Source of the DNA: Glandiceps talaboti
Lineage: Eukaryota > Hemichordata > Enteropneusta > Spengelidae
Direction of reading: 5' to 3'
DNA length: 64,000 nt
NCBI RefSeq assembly: GCF_964340395.1
Contig: NC_135550.1
Location: 15,200,408-15,264,407, forward strand
In this document: positions 59,897 to 64,000 of the stretch, in pieces
How positions within the stretch are numbered: position 1 is the stretch's first letter
How the letters are laid out: each line of letters starts with the position of its first letter
Program-made: the position numbers and the translations under genes
The notes under the pieces: generated by a model
Told to the model about the DNA's origin: nothing
The model's database searches: none
What the model saw: the letters and a program-made list of their open reading frames with translations, nothing else

Positions 59897-61229
59897 AACG
59901 AGACAAACGAGACGTGGTTTACCCTTCGAACGTCCATGCAACGCGATCTTGACGACTCGTGGTTTACCGTCGAACGAAAGAACGAACGTACGATTCCGAC
60001 GCGATGCGGAATATGCGAGGAAAACGAACAGAAATTTGCTGTGCCATGATCATAATATTATTCTTATGATGTTTTTTACGGAGACTATGAATCTTTTATC
60101 GATCAGGTGATCAGAGTCGATCAATATATATACTCATAGATTTTAAAATCACGGACATTCAGAATTACAATGTATAAGGCTTACCGTCCACTTCATTGAA
60201 ACTTTAAATTTATCCATAATCTTTGTCTATCTCCGGTTAAACAGTGTGTTTTTGTTTACCATTGGTAAGCTAACTGAAATGTCCTCTATACCATTATAAT
60301 CATAATTGATACCATGGCACAAGAAAAATTACCGATGGCAGTTTAAAAATAAATGTTATAACATATCGTAAAAATACTACACGTCCCTTGATCAATATGT
60401 GCACAACATCCTTCAGTTTGTCTGGATTGCAAAACGGGTTAGTCCACACAATGTACCATGTACAATTGGCCTGATATTTGGAAATGAAGAAAACAGAATG
60501 CAATAAATGTAAACGAGTTGTTTCTCGACCTTCATCTTGAACCACAAGGGTAATTATAGGATGACTCTTCGTAGACCTCCAAACTTCATATCAGTACTGT
60601 TGTCGTACCAGATCTTACGAAAAAAAGAGATCCTTTTTTCATACAAAAACGCAATGTCGGACCGGACACATGCCCATGAATTTGTTGTTATTATTGGATG
60701 TGTTATGATTTGGAACCCTTTTATTTTCTTACAGTTGTGCAGCGGAACTAGGATTTGATATTTTACCATCCTCAAGAAAGGTTCAACTTAATTTTTAAAA
60801 TATAAGATTTAGAGGTATCAATATTAGAGAGAGCAAGGTGGTTTGAACTATTGCTGTTACAGCGCACGCTTGCAATTGTTTAATAGTGAATTCAGACTTT
60901 AATAATAGTCGACTAAGTCGTGGGATTCCTTCATCATATATGCTAAACGTATGACGAATACAGAACATTTCACATGACTTTTTCCACCAATCATGAAGTT
61001 TGGAGAGCATAAACAAGACTTGTTAGTACATAAAATTTATATGTTTCTCAATTTCGAATTCCGTCACAAATATATTCCGGTTACAGATATTGTACATTTT
61101 TTCACCAAAAAGTCTATGCTGAAAGCGAACATGAAAAAATGACCATTTTAGTCCTTGTAAACTTGCTCACATTTATTTTTCTTGGCTTTGTTTTGTGTTT
61201 AGTAAAAATAACTTCTACACATGGATTGA

Positions 61230-61405
61230 ATGCAAACGTCCTGAAAGCGGTCCGGTTCAGGGGGGAAAACGACATGGGGGAAACCGCAACGTACCTGAAC
61301 GAACCTAACGTACCTTCAAAGCACACTGTATACCGCCATCTACGGCTAGCAGGCAAAATACAAACTGGGCATGCGCATATATCATTTCAATGGCGGTTGC
61401 CTTGA
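61230..61405 (+). promoter_or_regulatory. Probable CCDC61 promoter region
   Basis: This stretch is clearly richer in CpG than its surroundings. It contains GCATGCGCAT at 61369-61378, a near-consensus NRF1 site, and AATGGCGG at 61389-61396, a YY1-like core often placed just after a start site. No TATA box. An ATG within the YY1-like motif opens a 13-codon ORF. The region lies just outside the tandem array, 640 bases before the CCDC61 ATG. Confidence 0.45.
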
Positions 61406-62040
61406 AATGTGAAAGAGTTGTTGTATGTTAAAAATTGTTGAAATACGTGTATTTTGACAGTTTCCGACGATCTGATCACGCTTCTACATATTTTACAACT
61501 TAGCACAGCGAGAAAAATTGTTTGCTCTGTCGCTAGAAAGTCAACGGAATCAGTCGCGGACAAAGTTTTGGTCACCAGTGCAACAAGCTGGGCAAGTCCA
61601 GTCAAGTCTTCAAGTGATCAAGTTCAGTCGAGTCCTGCAGGAGATTGTGGTGGTGCAAATATAATATTTCCTGTGGAATGGTGTAAAACGACCTCTGTTT
61701 TTCGATTTTTTGTTTCAGTATTCGGAGTCACCAGTCATTGGATTATTGGATGAAATAATTTCTCGTGGAGTGGCGAGATAATAACCGTAAACACAGCGTA
61801 CTAAGCTTTAGCAAAACACTAAACTGGAGACGTGGTGTACACGTACGTACGATACGAGAATTCGGAGAAGAAAAAACAGTAAGCAGTGTTATCATCAGAG
61901 CTACTCGCCTAACTTCTCAACCCATGTGACGGAAAGCATCGACTATCGTATTGCTCTAGTTTGACCACTGACATTTGTGTTCATGTAATTATTTTTTGTG
62001 TTTACAAAACTTTTTGAGTGTTACTGGAAATCAACCGAAA
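61406..62040 (+). other. CCDC61 5' leader region
   Basis: About 640 bases between the promoter-like block and the ATG. A 99-codon open frame at 61454-61753 has no ATG start and no recognised domain. A possible intron end (TTTGTTTCAG) lies near 61713. I treat it as untranslated leader, perhaps spliced. Confidence 0.3.
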
Positions 62041-63840
62041 ATGTCGTTCACTGCCAAAGGAGGTGACAGCGTCACAAGTGTCTATGTATTTCGTGGTATG
62101 GAATATGTGGTCAGTATGCATGTATCAGATTCATGCACGCTTACAGTTGAAGTTGAAGACAGGCTAACTGCAGACCAATGGAGAGGAACATTCGACAATT
62201 CATGTAAGTAGCAACACCAGTATGTATCCTGTCTCAAAGAACTCTTTCTATGTCTACAACTTACAAGTTCAACGTCATACTAATTCACCAGAATGCATTT
62301 ATGTTTTAGTTAATATTTTCTGATGTTTGTAAATTTTGAATCAGTTGTTCTTCATTTTTCCCATCTAAGAAATGCAACCATAATAATGTTTCAAGTCGTA
62401 TGACAGTTTGTAGCCCACGACTTGTTTTGACATGTCATAATGTTATTCATCTTCCATGCTACCTTTGAATGGCACTTCACCATACTTTGGTTTCCATGTG
62501 ATGTCTACCACATATAGTTCTTAGTTCTTCTGATCAAATGTACAATTTGAGTCATATATAAACAGAGTTTTTGCATAACTGTGTACAAATTGGATAAAGT
62601 ATAATGTTATGTTTCTGTTAGTGTTATTGTCAAGAACGGAGTGTACTTTGATGAACAAAGACGATTTAAGTGAGAGTGTCTGGTATTTTATGGTCAATGA
62701 TATTATTTACCCAGTGTAAAGACATTTACTTTTGTTGATAGGTAGGCCTGTACTACTACTACTACTACTACTACTACTATTACTATTACTACTACTAAAG
62801 CAAATGTTAATAATGTTGGTTTTCCATCCGACCTTGGCTCAAAGCACTTCACAATTATTACCCCTGACATGGATCGAGACGACACAATGGCTCTTTAGAC
62901 TGCCTAAAACTCCCTGGGAGCATAAGTCTATTGTGGCCTCAATACAATAGCTGCATATCATTAAAGCATTCACATTGCAACCTTTATCCTACCAGGTCCT
63001 CAATTATACAGCTGGGTTGACTAAGGCACATATCATGGTTGAAATCGTGCCCAAGGACTTTTACCAGAGACAAATGACAGAGGCAAGGCTTTAGCCTTGA
63101 TCAATCTGTGGATGCCAAGCAGGACACTAACCATTTGACCATCACAACTCCACTGTTGACAGGAGAGTGATAGCTGAAAATCCATAGCATTATTTCACTG
63201 TCAATGACAATTATTTTCCATTTCTTGCATTAGTATTAACTATCTTATCAGTGGAGACATGATTATTAGCTTGGATTATTCTTTTTTCTTGAGAAATATT
63301 TTCTGAAGCTCTGTCAGACAACTGTTTTTCTATCCTAAATTTTAAAATTAATCAAAACTGTACATTACCTCAGACCACCAAATAATGTTGTGGTCTGTGA
63401 CATCCCCCCATACATTTGTAGATGAGCCAGGGTCATGAAACAATTTGATTAAAATCTGATGTAGTGGATGGGCTAAATTGTCCTAAATGTATTTCATGTT
63501 CTTGTTTTGGTCTTGCTCACTGCCCTACATGTGTATATTGAAGTAAACCAAGCAAAAATCAAAGGTACTGCTCATAGCGAAAAAAATAGCTGTCCATTAC
63601 ATTAGATTTTAATCAGATTGGGTCATGAAAATTCGTTAAAACAATCAGAAAAATCCTTAATGTATATGTACATGAACCAAATATATAAAAATAGCAGAAT
63701 TTTGTCTCTGTTGCTTGCTTTGATTTTAACCATTTCTTTTGTTGTTGTGTTTTCCAGATGTTGAGGATTTGACTCACAAGACTGGTAATTTCAAACAGTT
63801 TAACATTTTTGTCAGTATGTTAGAAACAGCAATTACAAAG
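62041..63840 (+). CDS. CCDC61: CCDC61 (VFL3), first two coding exons, continues past the window
   Basis: Exon 1 62041-62203 starts MSFTAKGGDS and includes YVFRGMEYVV and EVEDRLTADQWRGTFD. Exon 2 63758-63840 gives YVEDLTHKTGNFKQFNIFVS then MLETAITK. The join is in phase (T|AT, giving Tyr) and both borders are GT-AG. These strings closely match the N-terminus of vertebrate CCDC61 (YVFRGVEH, VEDRMTADQWRG, EDLTHKTGNFKQFNIF), the XRCC4-like head domain. CCDC61/VFL3 is a centriole and basal-body protein with a head and coiled-coil tail, needed for basal-body orientation and spindle assembly (known of the family). The tail lies beyond the right edge. The start fits the family: no upstream in-frame ATG extends the conserved domain. 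Confidence 0.93.
62204..63757 (+). other. CCDC61 intron 1 with dispersed repeat fragments
   Basis: Intron with a CTA microsatellite (62751-62797). About 62820-63150 looks like a tRNA-like or retroelement-derived dispersed repeat (low complexity, phrases such as GTGCCCAAGGAC), and about 63232-63368 is a relative of the TTAAAGG foldback family. No exon seen. Confidence 0.4.
63232..63368. mobile_element. TTAAAGG foldback element, copy D (partial)
   Basis: Contains GAAGCTCTGTCAGACAACTG and AATCAAAACTGTACATTA, aligned with the end of copy B. The left terminus cannot be placed. It lies in CCDC61 intron 1. Confidence 0.4.
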
Positions 63841-64000
63841 GTAAGTAAAGATCCACACCGTTTATCAACCCATTTCCAACAAAGAACTTAGAACTTATTC
63901 TTGTCCAGTGATTTTTTGCTAAAGATGACGAACAGAAAGAATATCTGATACAACATGCATTTTATTTTCATTTACACAATGTATGTAAGTGCTTGTAGGT

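Overview
This is nuclear DNA from an animal. Genes are split by short GT-AG introns of a few hundred bases, poly(A) signals are AATAAA, and the three recognisable gene families are metazoan. The non-coding part is AT-rich and full of microsatellites, foldback elements, copies of the palindrome TACATGTA and LINE/LTR debris, a texture typical of marine invertebrates such as amphioxus, hemichordates, echinoderms or molluscs. I cannot name the species from the window. No prokaryotic, viral or organellar gene was seen.

Layout. 1-24,000 is almost gene-free: diverged tandem repeats (3.6-5.5 kb), dispersed foldback elements, a G-rich minisatellite (13.1-14.0 kb), a very uniform 48-bp satellite (14.5-15.1 kb) and a 480-bp tandem duplication (20.3-21.2 kb). 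From 30,076 down to 24,082 on the minus strand lie six exons of a KLHDC3-type kelch protein, 306 codons in frame; its C-terminal end was not found. The junction of its first exon and intron has been copied into a 40-bp minisatellite. 31,500-46,700 is again mostly repeat-bearing DNA with several MITE-like elements, a decayed Ty3/Gypsy integrase piece and two doubtful exon-like islands.

46,770-61,140 is the most striking part: three head-to-tail units of 4.4-5.4 kb. Each carries, on the minus strand, an intact six-exon gene for a 413-residue protein-kinase-fold protein whose DFG motif reads NFS. Downstream of each gene is a small conserved ORF with its own poly(A) signal. The units are mosaics: copies 2 and 3 agree upstream, copies 1 and 3 agree near the 3' part and far upstream. 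This points to conversion or repeated unequal exchange. Copy 1 alone carries a 5'-truncated LINE with a target-site duplication exactly at the stop codon of the small ORF.

From 62,041 to the right edge on the plus strand are the first two coding exons of CCDC61 (VFL3), a centriole/basal-body protein, behind a CpG-rich promoter-like region. It is transcribed away from the kinase-like triplet. Nothing in the sequence ties the three gene families into one pathway.
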